Source of the DNA: Litorivivens sp047622145
GTDB lineage: Bacteria; Pseudomonadota; Gammaproteobacteria; Pseudomonadales; Spongiibacteraceae
Assembly (NCBI GenBank): GCA_047622145.1
Contig: JBLHMO010000173.1
Coordinates: 1 to 6,021 of the forward strand
Length of the DNA stretch: 6,021 nt
Reading direction: 5' to 3'
In this document: piece after piece, positions 5,971 through 6,021 of the stretch
Layout of the letters: each line of letters opens with the position of its first letter
Numbering within the stretch: position 1 is the stretch's first letter
Translations under genes and position numbers: made by a program
Notes under the pieces: model-generated
What the model saw: only the letters and a program-made list of their open reading frames with translations
What the model was told of the DNA's origin: nothing
Databases searched by the model: none

Positions 5971-6021
5971 CTAGATTGGGCTGATTTTGTAACGGGCTGC
6001 CGCCAGATTGACTATTATTTT
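5971..6021 (-). CDS. Possible C-terminus of a convergent gene cut by the window edge
   Basis: On the reverse strand one frame is open from the edge for 16 codons (KIIVNLAAARYKISPI) and stops at TAG (5973-5971), just beyond the sat terminator. The length is too short to exclude chance, and an open + strand frame also covers 5962-6021. No family can be named. Confidence 0.25.
   Translation of the reverse strand, partial: KIIVNLAAARYKISPI

Noticed and set aside
5962..6021. A + strand frame from GTG at 5962 open to the window edge.
   Set aside because: The GTG directly follows the terminator T-run with no ribosome site. Twenty open codons is not evidence of a gene.

Overview
The window looks like chromosomal DNA from a marine-type gammaproteobacterium, possibly near the Cellvibrionales/Spongiibacteraceae. 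This rests on moderate GC, on protein flavour (a Sat very like that of purple sulfur bacteria, and a YeiE-like LysR regulator), and on a sulfotransferase paired with a DUF1214-like protein. The taxonomic placement is inference. Nothing suggests a phage, plasmid, transposon, CRISPR array, tRNA or rRNA.

Layout: (1) 2-378 holds the C-terminus of a membrane protein whose stop overlaps, as ATGA, the start of a 69-residue two-helix membrane protein. The small gene begins with a hexanucleotide tandem repeat. (2) 538-2897 holds two genes on the + strand: a soluble 370-residue protein with a DUF1214-like C-terminal domain, then a PAPS-dependent sulfotransferase starting at GTG. (3) 2949-3830 holds a LysR-type regulator on the - strand, convergent with the sulfotransferase. 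(4) 3831-4016 is an AT-rich divergent control region. It has a consensus -10 on the + strand overlapping a -10 on the - strand, an ATC-N9-GAT LysR-type dyad, and a possible leader hairpin. (5) 4017-5916 holds cysC (APS kinase) and sat (ATP sulfurylase), ended by a clear intrinsic terminator at 5937-5961. The last 60 bases may hold the tail of a convergent gene.

How the genes fit together: Sat makes APS from sulfate and ATP, CysC phosphorylates APS to PAPS, and the sulfotransferase uses PAPS to sulfate an unidentified acceptor. No PAPS reductase (cysH) or sulfite reductase is in view, so the locus reads more naturally as sulfate activation for sulfation than as cysteine synthesis, though PAPS would be shared. 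The LysR protein resembles YeiE, a family I recall being linked to sulfite sensing, and it is placed to control cysC-sat. The DUF1214-like protein is the least understood member and the best candidate for something new: a partner, acceptor-modifying enzyme or binding protein for the sulfotransferase.
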